A stretch of 39,975 nt of DNA, taken from contig CAIVPR010000181.1 of NCBI GenBank assembly GCA_903907865.1, positions 1 to 39,975 of the forward strand, written 5' to 3'. Both the position numbers and the translations under genes were made by a program. The first letter of the stretch is position 1, and every line of letters begins with the position of its first letter. The notes beneath the pieces were generated by a model. It saw nothing but the letters and a program-made list of their open reading frames with translations. It was not told the DNA's origin and ran no database searches. Shown here piece after piece: positions 25,049-32,879 of the stretch. Origin of the DNA: an uncultured Acidobacteriia bacterium (GTDB lineage Bacteria; Acidobacteriota; Terriglobia; Bryobacterales; Bryobacteraceae).

Positions 25049-25887
25049 CGAAGTTTGTAGGGGCGGCCCCGGTACATTCCCATTCTCTCGACATCGCGCA
25101 CGCGGATGAGTTGCACCGTGGCGTTGTCTCCGCCATCCCGCTCATTCGCAAGGTTGACGAGCTTTCGGGCGGCGGTCTCCAGATTCGGATTCCAAGCGAC
25201 GATCTCTGCCATTTCCGAGCCCTTGACGGGACCGTGCAGGCCGTCGGAGCAGAGCAGCAGGACGTCGCCCGCGTGCACCTGGTGGTCTGACATTTCGACA
25301 TTCACAAACATGTCGTTGCCGATCGACCGGCTCAGGATGTGTTTGGTTTGCGCGGTTTCGGCCTCACGGGCCGAGAGGACGCCGAGCCGTACCTGCTCCG
25401 CCACCACCGTGTGGTCGCGCGTCAATTGCGATGCCAAGCCGTGGCGGATCAAGTAGCAGCGCGAATCGCCGACGTGCGCCACCACCACGCGGTCGTACCG
25501 GAACGCGCAAGCGACCAGCGTCGTCGCCATTCGGGACCCGCCGGGACTCGACGCACGTCCCAATTCGTACACCACTATGTTCGCCTTCTGGACGATTCGT
25601 GGCATCAGCGCGGTGTGGGCCTCGCCGCGGGGAGCGGCCCGGAAGCCGGCTATCAGGCTCTCCACAGCGGATTCTGACGCGACCTCGCCTCGTTCCTCGC
25701 CGCCGACACCGTCGGCCACGACAAACAGCCACCCCTGCGTCCGGCCCTCATTCTCGGAAGCCGGAAGGTACGAGCCCGCGAAGTCCTCGTTGTGGTCTCG
25801 GACCCGTCCTACGTCGGAGAGTTGGTGGAACTCGATATCGAGCATGTTGGAGTTGGGCAGGGCTTGCCGCGCGGCACTTGCGAACAT
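25045..25887 (-). CDS. PP2C-family Ser/Thr protein phosphatase
   Basis: A 280-residue metal-dependent phosphatase. The family motifs run in order: SDVGRVRDHNED, FVVADGVGG with Asp59, MATTLVACAF, AHVGDSRCYL, LTRDH, LLCSDGLHG and GGDNATVQL. It is expected to reverse phosphorylation by the downstream kinase, to which it is coupled by an ATGA overlap. The start at 25887 is set by a strong AAGGAGGGG just upstream on the minus strand. A shorter start at MLDIEF (25845) would still keep the whole domain. Confidence 0.93.
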   Translation of the reverse strand: MFASAARQALPNSNMLDIEFHQLSDVGRVRDHNEDFAGSYLPASENEGRTQGWLFVVADGVGGEERGEVASESAVESLIAGFRAAPRGEAHTALMPRIVQKANIVVYELGRASSPGGSRMATTLVACAFRYDRVVVAHVGDSRCYLIRHGLASQLTRDHTVVAEQVRLGVLSAREAETAQTKHILSRSIGNDMFVNVEMSDHQVHAGDVLLLCSDGLHGPVKGSEMAEIVAWNPNLETAARKLVNLANERDGGDNATVQLIRVRDVERMGMYRGRPYKLR

Positions 25888-25914
25888 CGCCCCTCCTTCA
25901 AGTTAGCCTGGTCG

Positions 25915-25942
25915 TAAAAAGGGGCAGCCTTGCGGCTGCCCC
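25915..25942 (-). terminator. intrinsic terminator of the APC permease gene
   Basis: GGGGCAGCC-loop-GGCTGCCCC (25921-25942) forms a 9-bp perfect GC-rich stem with a 4-base loop. Read on the minus strand it is followed by TTTTTA, so it ends transcription coming from the permease before the phosphatase start. Confidence 0.85.
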
Positions 25943-25980
25943 CGGTTGTTGTCAAAACCCGGACTGCGGCTGGAACCAGC

Positions 25981-27774
25981 CTATGCCCGGCTGCTGACGA
26001 GGGTCGTTCTTCCCGACTTCTTGCTGGAAGTGATGAAGTAAATTCCGCCGTAGATGCCCCAGACCGCCGCGATTCCCAAGGCCAGCAGTGGTTCCTTCGC
26101 CGTGCCGTAGCCCATGAAGGGCCCGATCAGGTAGAAGGCCATGCAGCCGAGGTTCGCGAGCAATCCGAAGACCGGAATCAGCACGTGCTTGATGAAGTTG
26201 AAGTCCTTGTGACCGTGGTACGCCACCATGCAGATGATGCAGCTAAGCATATACAGCAGGAACGTGCCGAAGTTGGACGCCAATGTCATGGTGAGCAGTG
26301 TGCCCGGCATGGCCGCCATCGCGTCGTGCGTGGTGTAGCCGAAGCTGGAGAAGATGCCCTGCGGGAGAGCCTTGATCGCCGCGTCGCTGGGAGCACCGGC
26401 GTCGCCGAACACGCAGAGGACCGAGATGCAGCCGACAACTGCGGAGATGACCGCGAGCGTCCAGATGGCGCGGTGCGGGGTCAGCTTCTCGTCATGGATC
26501 AGGCCGAAGTGCTCGGGAACCTCCTGGTCCTTGCCCATCGCGTAGGTCACGCGGGCACCGGTGTTCATGCAGGAGAGCGTGGTGCCGATCAGCGCGAGGA
26601 CAACCGTGAAGGCTTCCACGAGCATGAAGGTGCGGCCGCCGCCCGGCCCGAAGAAGTGGTTGCCGAGGATGATCATCATGTCACCGATGGGAGCCGCCGA
26701 ACTGGTCGCGCTCTGCATCGTGTAGCCGCTGTTCAGGAAATATCCCGCCGCGAAATACTCGATGAGGTAACAGAACGCCCCCTGGATCAGCAGCGATAAG
26801 ATGACGGCGATTGGCACGTCCTTTTTGGGGTTCTTGGCTTCGCCGCCCATTGCGGTGACGGATTCGAATCCGACCAGGATCAGGATGGCGACGGTTGCCT
26901 GAATAAAGGCCCAAGCCAAGTTGTGCACACCGGTTACGGAACTGGCTTCCTTGTGGGTGAGGAAGTTGCCCTTTTCGTCCTTTTCGGGATAGTCGATCAC
27001 GAACGCGACAGGCTTGCCCGCGGCGTCGAGCTTTGCCTTCGGCGAGCCGTCGGCGTTGCGGACCACTTCGTCCGTGGTGACGCCGGCGTTGGTGACCTTC
27101 TTGGTCTCGAACTCGTAGGTGTACGCCTCTCCCGAGCCAGAATCAAAGTTCCAGCCCTTGGAGCCGGCCGGGTGCGTGGTGCGGTAGCTGTACGCCATCA
27201 CAGCGAAAACCAGCAACGCCGAGATCTGGATGACGTTGATCGCGATGTTGATCGAGGTGGAACCCGCCACGCCGCGTTCGGCAATGGCCGCGACGGCGAA
27301 CGAGAAGATCACTGCGACCACCATCATGAACACGGGACCGGGGTTGCTGGCGCTCATGAAGTTCGGCCAAAGGGTTCCGGCAAGATACCCGAAGATGATG
27401 CCCGTGACGCCGACCATAACGCCCGGATAGATCCAGTAGTAGAGGTGGGAGCCCCAGCCGACGATGTACTTGGAGAGGCGGGCATACTTCCACGCCTTGT
27501 CGTGGTTGAGGAAAGACTGTTCGGCGAAGTAGTACGAACTGCCGGTGCCGGGGTAGAGCTTCGCCATTTCGGCGTAGCAGACTGCCGTTGCGAGGCAGAG
27601 CACGAGGGCGATGACGATGCCCATCCACATGGCGGGACCAGTCGCGCCGGTTGCGGACTGCACCTGGAACGTGAGCCAGAGGAAGGCGCCAGGGGCGATC
27701 AGCGCCATGGCATTCATCGTCAGGCCCGTAAGGCCCAGTGTCGGTTTCATCTCAGATGTGGCATTTTCGGCCAT
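25981..27774 (-). CDS. APC-family amino-acid permease
   Basis: A 597-residue secondary transporter with about 12 membrane helices. TLGLTGLTMNAMALIAPGAF matches the conserved first helix of APC carriers, and CYAEMAKLYPGTGSSYYFA is the consensus after helix 2. A further conserved block, ILVGFESVTAMGGEAKNPKK, comes before the second half. Between these, an unusually long hydrophilic loop of roughly 80 residues (about 205-285) is present. Substrate is not predictable, though amino acids or amines are usual. AAGGAT lies upstream of the ATG at 27774. It is monocistronic, with a strong terminator 39 bases after the stop. Confidence 0.9.
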   Translation of the reverse strand: MAENATSEMKPTLGLTGLTMNAMALIAPGAFLWLTFQVQSATGATGPAMWMGIVIALVLCLATAVCYAEMAKLYPGTGSSYYFAEQSFLNHDKAWKYARLSKYIVGWGSHLYYWIYPGVMVGVTGIIFGYLAGTLWPNFMSASNPGPVFMMVVAVIFSFAVAAIAERGVAGSTSINIAINVIQISALLVFAVMAYSYRTTHPAGSKGWNFDSGSGEAYTYEFETKKVTNAGVTTDEVVRNADGSPKAKLDAAGKPVAFVIDYPEKDEKGNFLTHKEASSVTGVHNLAWAFIQATVAILILVGFESVTAMGGEAKNPKKDVPIAVILSLLIQGAFCYLIEYFAAGYFLNSGYTMQSATSSAAPIGDMMIILGNHFFGPGGGRTFMLVEAFTVVLALIGTTLSCMNTGARVTYAMGKDQEVPEHFGLIHDEKLTPHRAIWTLAVISAVVGCISVLCVFGDAGAPSDAAIKALPQGIFSSFGYTTHDAMAAMPGTLLTMTLASNFGTFLLYMLSCIICMVAYHGHKDFNFIKHVLIPVFGLLANLGCMAFYLIGPFMGYGTAKEPLLALGIAAVWGIYGGIYFITSSKKSGRTTLVSSRA

Positions 27775-28084
27775 GGTATTGGATCCTTGTAGTTGAGATT
27801 TGGTCTGATGCGGCGGCGTTTGGATGCCGCGGCTGGCCTGGGCAGGGGGCCGATGGGCGGGACGGTGCGTGGTCCGGCTTTCCTCTATACTCCTAGACTT
27901 GGGGGGTGGAAGGGAAATTGAATTTTCTTATGCCAGGTACAAGCGTTTTGGATAGGGATGCGGAAGTTTGGATTGCCTTCATAAATAAAATCGATACCAT
28001 CTGTTTGCGGCTCCAGGTGCCAGTCCAAAAGCATGTTTGTGCTATGTTGGCGATGTCGCCCTTGGCGGCGAAACAACCCCGACC
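27775..28084. other. 310-base intergenic region between divergent permease and small membrane ORF
   Basis: No coding frame with family-like features is visible. The part at about 27900-28040 is clearly more A+T-rich than its surroundings and should hold the promoters of both divergent genes. A TATACT occurs at 27886-27891, and AGTATA on the other strand, but no partner -35 is convincing. No RNA element was recognised. Confidence 0.5.
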
Positions 28085-28321
28085 ATGAAACTTGCCGGAT
28101 TTCTCCTCCTGCCCGCTGGGTGGTTCCTCGTCCTTGCCGCCCTCGTTCTTCTGGGTCCCGGCGTTGCCCGGAACAGCTTCGTCTTGGCTGGCCTCGGTGT
28201 GGAGTGTATGGGTCTGGGGTTGGCGGTGAAATCCCATCTTGTGCCCCCGCCTCCCCAGGGAGGGTTTGGGCAAGGCGGTTTCGGACAGAGACCTTCTTCC
28301 TTTGGGAGCGACCGGTTTTGA
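28085..28321 (+). CDS. small membrane protein, 78 residues, unknown
   Basis: The frame begins MKLAGFLLLPAGWFLVLAAL and has two hydrophobic segments, the first about residues 2-25 and the second around 31-48. A hydrophilic tail with PPPPQGGFGQGGFGQ follows. I do not recognise the family. It is supported by its membrane-protein character and by its stop overlapping a TTG start of the ammonium transporter (TTGA, 28318-28321). It may be a small partner of the transporter or a leader peptide. Confidence 0.5.
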   Translation: MKLAGFLLLPAGWFLVLAALVLLGPGVARNSFVLAGLGVECMGLGLAVKSHLVPPPPQGGFGQGGFGQRPSSFGSDRF

Positions 28322-29595
28322 GCGATTCCCAATCACTCCCGCCCAGCATGCTCGTGTGCTGTATGCTCCTGTTGCTGGCTCCCCTTGCGTGGGCCGGCCT
28401 TGCTTTGGTGAACACCGGCCTCGGCCGATCCCGCAATGCCGCGCACTCGATGCTGGGCGCTGTGATCGCCATCGCGGCGGCGTCAGTGGCCTACTTCGTA
28501 GTCGGCCGCTGCTGGCAGGGTTCGATGGGAGAGGCGTCGCGGATCCTTCTAATTAAGGGCAAGCCGTGGGACTGGCTGGGCGCGGTCGGCCCGTTCGCGT
28601 CCGGCGTCGCGCCCGGTGATGTGAAACCGTGGCTGGCGGCATGGATGGGGCTGGTCAGCGTGGGGCTGGCGGCGTTGATTCCACTGGGAAGCGGGATGGA
28701 GCGCTGGCGGCTGAACTCCATCATGGCGTCGTCGGCGATTCTCGCGGCTATCGTATTCCCCGTCTTCGCGCACTGGGCATGGGCTGGCGGTTGGCTGGCG
28801 AAGCTCGGATTCATCGATGCCGGCGGTTCCGGCGTCATCCACGGCACGGGCGGCTTGACGGCGCTGGCACTGGTGTGGATTCTTGGGCCCCGCAAGGGCA
28901 AGTATGGCCACGACGGGATGCCGATGGCGATCCCGGGCCACAATGTCGTCTACACCCTGTCCGGATGCTTGGTGGCGCTGGCGGGCTGGATCGCGCTCAA
29001 CGGGGCCGGGGCGGTTCTTTTCACGGGCGCGGACCTGGTAAAGATCCCGTTGGTCGCGGTCAACACCATTCTCGGTGCCGCGGGTGCCGGGATCACGGCG
29101 GCATTCATCACCCGTTACCGGTTCGGCAGGCCGGACGCCTCGCTGACGGCGAATGGCTGGGTGGGCGGGCTGGTCGCGACCAGCGCCGGTGCGGCGATCC
29201 TGCCCCCGGCCGCGGCGCTCCTGACCGGGCTGCTAGCGGGAGCGGCGGTCACTTTCGCGGTGGAGTTTCTGGAATTGCGGCTCGATGTGGACGATCCCGG
29301 CGGGTCGATTTCCGTGCATGCCATCGGTGGCCTTTGGGGGTTGCTCGCCGCTGGACTGCTGGGACGTGTTCCGGGCGGCGACACGGGCACGCAGGTGGTC
29401 GCGCAACTGGTGGGCATCGCGACGTTGCTTGGCTTTGTTTTGCCTTTGGCCTGGGGCCTGAACTGGTTGCTGGACCGGGTCGCACCGCAACGGGTCTCGC
29501 GCGACGGCGAGCGCCAGGGGATGGACTTGTATGAGCTGGGCGCAGGTGCATATCCCGACTTCGTCACCCACAGCGAGGATTTTGGACAGCGCTAG
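28318..29595 (+). CDS. amt: ammonium transporter (Amt family)
   Basis: A protein of about 425 residues with roughly 11 helices. The conduction-site residues are recognisable: FIDAGGSGVIHGTGG supplies the Asp-Ala-Gly-Gly...His motif of helices 4/5, and GSISVHAIGGLWG the second pore His. GRPDASLTANGWVGGLVATSAG is also typical. The first helix, LALVNTGLGRSRNA, departs from the usual FYGGLVRxKN. The start is uncertain: TTG at 28318 has GGGAG nearby and overlaps the preceding stop, while the first ATG is 28348. No glnK/PII gene is adjacent. Confidence 0.85.
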   Translation: MSDSQSLPPSMLVCCMLLLLAPLAWAGLALVNTGLGRSRNAAHSMLGAVIAIAAASVAYFVVGRCWQGSMGEASRILLIKGKPWDWLGAVGPFASGVAPGDVKPWLAAWMGLVSVGLAALIPLGSGMERWRLNSIMASSAILAAIVFPVFAHWAWAGGWLAKLGFIDAGGSGVIHGTGGLTALALVWILGPRKGKYGHDGMPMAIPGHNVVYTLSGCLVALAGWIALNGAGAVLFTGADLVKIPLVAVNTILGAAGAGITAAFITRYRFGRPDASLTANGWVGGLVATSAGAAILPPAAALLTGLLAGAAVTFAVEFLELRLDVDDPGGSISVHAIGGLWGLLAAGLLGRVPGGDTGTQVVAQLVGIATLLGFVLPLAWGLNWLLDRVAPQRVSRDGERQGMDLYELGAGAYPDFVTHSEDFGQR

Positions 29596-29628
29596 CTTCT
29601 TGCTCGAAGCCGATTTTCGCCGACGCGA

Positions 29629-29634
29629 TATACT
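29629..29634 (+). promoter_or_regulatory. TATACT -10 element before the EF-P-family gene
   Basis: TATACT (5/6 consensus) ends 8 bases before the ATG at 29643. No Shine-Dalgarno is visible, so the message would be leaderless or have a 1-2 base leader. Confidence 0.45.
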
Positions 29635-29642
29635 GCAAATTC

Positions 29643-30218
29643 ATGGCATCATTGATCGAAGCGCTGAACGTCAAGAAAAGAACCCTGTTCGAGTACGAAA
29701 ACATCCCCTACGTCTGCATGGATTGGGAGGTCAGCACCCCGACGGCGCGCGGCGGACAGACTCTCGTCCGTTTGAAGATGCGGAACCTGCTCAACGGTGC
29801 CGTCTTTGAAAAGACTTTCAAGGCTGGCGACAAGTTCAAGGAGCCGGATCTGCAGAAGGTGCCTGCGTCGTACCTCTACAGCGACAACGACGGCTCGTAT
29901 TTCCTCGACCAGGAGACGTTCGAGACCCTGAACCTGAACGAGGACATGGTCGGCAACGCGCTGGAAGTGCTGGTGGACGGCACCATCGTCGAACTGCTGA
30001 AGTACAACGGCAACCCGATCGGGCTGGAGTTGCCGATGCACGTCGAATTGACGGTCCAGTACGCCGAACCGGGTGCCAAGGGTGACTCGTCGAGCGGCAG
30101 CGTGACCAAAATCGTGCGCATGGAGACGGGCTTGGAGATGAAGGTTCCGCTGTTCATCAAGGAAGGCGAGAAGATCAAGGTCGCGACGGAAGGCCGCACC
30201 TTCGCGGGCCGGGCGTAG
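29643..30218 (+). CDS. elongation factor P family protein with YeiP/EfpL-type loop
   Basis: A 191-residue, three-domain EF-P-like protein, full length. The domain II block (KTFKAGDKFKEPDLQKVPAS) and domain III (ETGLEMKVPLFIKEGEKIKV ... GRTFAGRA) are intact. EF-P rescues ribosomes stalled on polyproline. In canonical EF-P the domain I loop reads PGKGQ with a modified Lys. Here it is TPTARGGQT, with Arg36 at the tip and two extra residues, which is the PTARG pattern of the paralogue YeiP (EfpL). Paralogue status is inferred from the loop only. No modification enzyme (EpmA, EarP, YmfI) is nearby. Confidence 0.88.
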   Translation: MASLIEALNVKKRTLFEYENIPYVCMDWEVSTPTARGGQTLVRLKMRNLLNGAVFEKTFKAGDKFKEPDLQKVPASYLYSDNDGSYFLDQETFETLNLNEDMVGNALEVLVDGTIVELLKYNGNPIGLELPMHVELTVQYAEPGAKGDSSSGSVTKIVRMETGLEMKVPLFIKEGEKIKVATEGRTFAGRA

Positions 30219-30246
30219 GGCTGTCACGGAATTCTGTCACAAGGCC

Positions 30247-30276
30247 GTGACGTGAGGCATTGGAATCGGGTATACT
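30247..30276 (+). promoter_or_regulatory. promoter of tRNA-Leu
   Basis: GTGACG (30247-30252), an 18-base spacer and TATACT (30271-30276). Transcription would start about 10 bases before the mature tRNA 5' end. Confidence 0.55.
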
Positions 30277-30293
30277 GCTAGAAGCAGTCCCGT

Positions 30294-30382
30294 GGCGGAA
30301 TGGCGGAACTGGCAGACGCACCAGACTCAAAATCTGGCGTAGTTCACTCTACGTGTGGGTTCGACCCCCACTTCCGCCACCA
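30294..30382 (+). tRNA. tRNA-Leu(CAA)
   Basis: The acceptor arms GGCGGAA and TTCCGCC pair fully, with discriminator A and an encoded CCA. The anticodon stem CCAGA/TCTGG encloses the loop CTCAAAA, giving anticodon CAA (reads UUG). The long variable arm (GCGTAGTTCACTCTACGT) is that of a class II leucine tRNA. The T arm is GTGGG-TTCGACC-CCCAC. Confidence 0.96.
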
Positions 30383-30783
30383 CTCTTGTTTTGATCAGAT
30401 TGTTTGGAGACGTTGCGCCCTCGTCGGCTCGTCTGAGCCCGTCGAGAGCTAGCCGCACGCCTACCCTTCCGTGGCCTTTTCCAGAGGCCTCGCAGCCACG
30501 TAACAGCAGTGGTCAATCATTGGGAACTGCGCTCCAGCATAGTTCTGATCCAGCCTTTGGATGCAGCGAATGTGCTATGATATCCCTTGTTTGCCGATGA
30601 GATGGACGGCCCCAATGAACCGCAATGCGGTTGCATTTTACACAAGCCTGAAATAATTGTCGGCGCGAGAGCCGCCGAGGGAGTCTTCCGCTGACCGGTA
30701 ACAACGATGCCGGAATCCAGCGTGCCTGCCGCGTCGACCATGCGGGTCGGCTACCACATCTCTCAGATTGCGATTCATTTCAC
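30383..30783. other. 401-base intergenic region between tRNA-Leu and the carrier-protein operon
   Basis: No coding frame is supported. It contains an extended -10 candidate (TGCTATGAT, 30573-30581), a hairpin AACCGC-AAT-GCGGTT (30618-30632), and a weak promoter candidate TTGCAT-17-TAATTG (30631-30659). The region is less G+C-rich than the chromosome around it. It is the presumed regulatory region of the four-gene biosynthetic operon. Confidence 0.45.
30573..30581 (+). promoter_or_regulatory. extended -10 candidate promoter of the halogenase operon
   Basis: TGC-TATGAT (30573-30581) is an extended -10 with 5/6 hexamer match. It lies about 200 bases ahead of the carrier gene; no good -35 accompanies it. 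Confidence 0.35.
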
Positions 30784-31065
30784 ATGATTGTCGGAGGCAC
30801 CAGTTTGACTGTTCGCGACGTGATTTTGAGACAACTTGCCGCGGTCGTTGCGCAATCTTCGCCACTGCCGCTTCCTGAAGACGTATCCGATGAAACAATG
30901 TTGGACGAGTTCTGGCTTGACTCGTTGTCTTTCGCTCATTTGCTGGCGGGGATCGAGTCGGAGCTGAAATGTACGCCCCTGACATTTTTTGAGGGTGTTG
31001 GTTTTCCTCGCACGGTTGGAGAGTTGGTTGGCTGCTACCAGGACAAGACGCAGGTGGTCAGTTAA
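30784..31065 (+). CDS. free-standing acyl/peptidyl carrier protein
   Basis: A 93-residue protein with the carrier-protein fold. Helix 1 is VRDVILRQLAAVVAQ. The phosphopantetheine site is in EFWLDSLSFAHLL, where DSL gives Ser47 as the attachment residue. Helices TPLTFFEG and TVGELVGCY end the domain. FabD/FabH-type fatty-acid genes are absent and an adenylating enzyme follows, so this is a specialised carrier for secondary metabolism and not the fatty-acid ACP. It is the first gene of the operon, 17 bases before the halogenase. No Shine-Dalgarno is apparent. Confidence 0.87.
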   Translation: MIVGGTSLTVRDVILRQLAAVVAQSSPLPLPEDVSDETMLDEFWLDSLSFAHLLAGIESELKCTPLTFFEGVGFPRTVGELVGCYQDKTQVVS

Positions 31066-31082
31066 CGGGGAGGCTTTCCGCA

Positions 31083-32879
31083 ATGCATGGTGGTTTGGCA
31101 GCAGGAGTAGTCGTAGGCAACAGCGCTTGCGGGCATGAGCGAACCGAGTACGACTTGGCGATTTGTGGCGGTGGTTTGGCCGGATTGACGCTGGCGCGCC
31201 AAATCAAACTGCAACAACCGCATTGGTCCGTGGTGCTCATCGACTCAGCGGATCGGCCATTGATGGAGGCCGGGCATAAGGTCGGCGAGTCGACAGTGGA
31301 GTTGGGCGCCTATTACTTGGCTGAAAAACTGCAGTTAGCCGAGTACTTGAAAGAGCGTCACTTCGTTAAACTCGGGTTGCGGTATTTTTTTGGCGGCGGC
31401 CATGTTTCGCTTGCTGAACGCCCGGAAATGGGGCTGTCCAGCTTCCCGCCCTTCGATTCGTATCAGATTGATCGCGGAAGGCTGGAAAACGACCTGCGCG
31501 ATCTCATTGCGCAAAGTGGCGTGGTGCTGATCGAGGGGGCGAAAGTCGAACAGATCAGTCTGAGTGGAGATCTGTCTTTTCATGAAGTTCGGATTTCGGG
31601 GCGGATTCATGAAGGTGGAAATACCCTGCGGGCGCGGTGGGTTGTAGACGCCAGCGGGCGGCGCCGCTTTCTGCAAAAACAACTTGGGCTCACCAAGGAG
31701 AAGTCCACTTCGCGAGCCCGACAGTTTAGCTCAAGTTGGTTTCGCCTCCCAGGGCGAATCGATATTGACAACCTCGTGTCGACCGAAAAAGTCCCCTGGC
31801 ATGATCGGGTCCCACAGGGGCTCCGCTACTTTTCCACAACGCACCTGATGGGTGATGGCTACTGGGTGTGGCTGATCCCTCTTTCCTCGGACTATACTAG
31901 TGTCGGTATCGTAGCGAACGAGTTGCTCCATCCCTTTTCTTCCTTCAGCACTTACGCGCGTTCTCTGACATGGTTGGAGAGCCACGAGCCTGTCTTGGCT
32001 GCACATCTCGCCGGGCGCGAACCTCTGGATTTCAGAGTGATGCATGACTATAGCTACTCCTCCAAGCAGGTCTTTTCGCAAGAGCGCTGGGCATGCGTCG
32101 GCGATGCCGGGGTATTTGTAGATCCCTTCTATTCGCCGGGCACGAACATGATCGGCTTCGCGAACTCTATTGTGATCGACATGATGCGACTCGACTTCGC
32201 CGGAGAACTGACGTCGCAGCGGGTGGAGGATTACAACCGGTTCTTCCTCGGCATGAATGATTCGCTCACCGCGAACACTCAGTTGCCCTATCCCTTCCAC
32301 GGCCACGCCATGGTCATGGCTGCGAAGTTGATTTGGGATTTCTGCAATGCATGGGGCTTCTCCTGTCCGCAGATGTTTTACGGTACCTATCTCGATCCCT
32401 CCTTCTCTCAACATCTGCGCCAGACCACAGCCCGCTTGTTCTCCCTAATTCAAACCATGCAGCGGCTTTGGCTTGAATGGGCGGCTCTCTCGCCCAGCCG
32501 ACTGACCTACGACTTTTTTGATTACCTCCAATTAGACTTCCTAAGAGATATGCGATCGCGGAACCTGCAGTGCGCCAAGAGCCGGGAACAAGTGATCGCA
32601 GATCAAGCGGAAAACATGGAGCTTGTCGAACAGTTAGCTCAGGCGCTGTTCTTATTGGCCGTTGAAGATGTCTTGCCGGAACACTGGGATACTTTCAAGA
32701 CACTGCCTTGGCTGAATGCGTGGCGGATTGGCTTGAAACCGGAATCCTGGGAGAAGGATGGTTTGTTCCGACCCGTCTCGCCGCCTGCCGATTCGCGGCG
32801 TATCTATCGGGAGTTGCGCCGGTGCTTCGGCGTGCGCGATTCACCTTGCACCGAAGATCGGGGGATTGACCTCTCATGA
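31083..32879 (+). CDS. flavin-dependent halogenase
   Basis: A 598-residue FAD-binding enzyme. The FAD-binding GGGLAG sits at residues 29-34, HKVGEST at about 65-71, and GDAGVFVDPFYSPGTNM at 340-355. The signature WxWxIP of flavin-dependent halogenases is present as WVWLIP at 261-266, which separates it from ordinary monooxygenases. A C-terminal helical extension (about 370-598) is long, as in halogenases that act on carrier-bound substrates. It would need a flavin reductase, which is not encoded here. GGGGAGG precedes the ATG. It overlaps the ligase by ATGA (32876-32879). Confidence 0.85.
   Translation: MHGGLAAGVVVGNSACGHERTEYDLAICGGGLAGLTLARQIKLQQPHWSVVLIDSADRPLMEAGHKVGESTVELGAYYLAEKLQLAEYLKERHFVKLGLRYFFGGGHVSLAERPEMGLSSFPPFDSYQIDRGRLENDLRDLIAQSGVVLIEGAKVEQISLSGDLSFHEVRISGRIHEGGNTLRARWVVDASGRRRFLQKQLGLTKEKSTSRARQFSSSWFRLPGRIDIDNLVSTEKVPWHDRVPQGLRYFSTTHLMGDGYWVWLIPLSSDYTSVGIVANELLHPFSSFSTYARSLTWLESHEPVLAAHLAGREPLDFRVMHDYSYSSKQVFSQERWACVGDAGVFVDPFYSPGTNMIGFANSIVIDMMRLDFAGELTSQRVEDYNRFFLGMNDSLTANTQLPYPFHGHAMVMAAKLIWDFCNAWGFSCPQMFYGTYLDPSFSQHLRQTTARLFSLIQTMQRLWLEWAALSPSRLTYDFFDYLQLDFLRDMRSRNLQCAKSREQVIADQAENMELVEQLAQALFLLAVEDVLPEHWDTFKTLPWLNAWRIGLKPESWEKDGLFRPVSPPADSRRIYRELRRCFGVRDSPCTEDRGIDLS

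Noticed and set aside
27775-28084. Sigma-54 promoter or riboswitch ahead of the ammonium transporter.
   Set aside because: No TGGCAC-N5-TTGC element on the transporter strand and no recognisable RNA fold.
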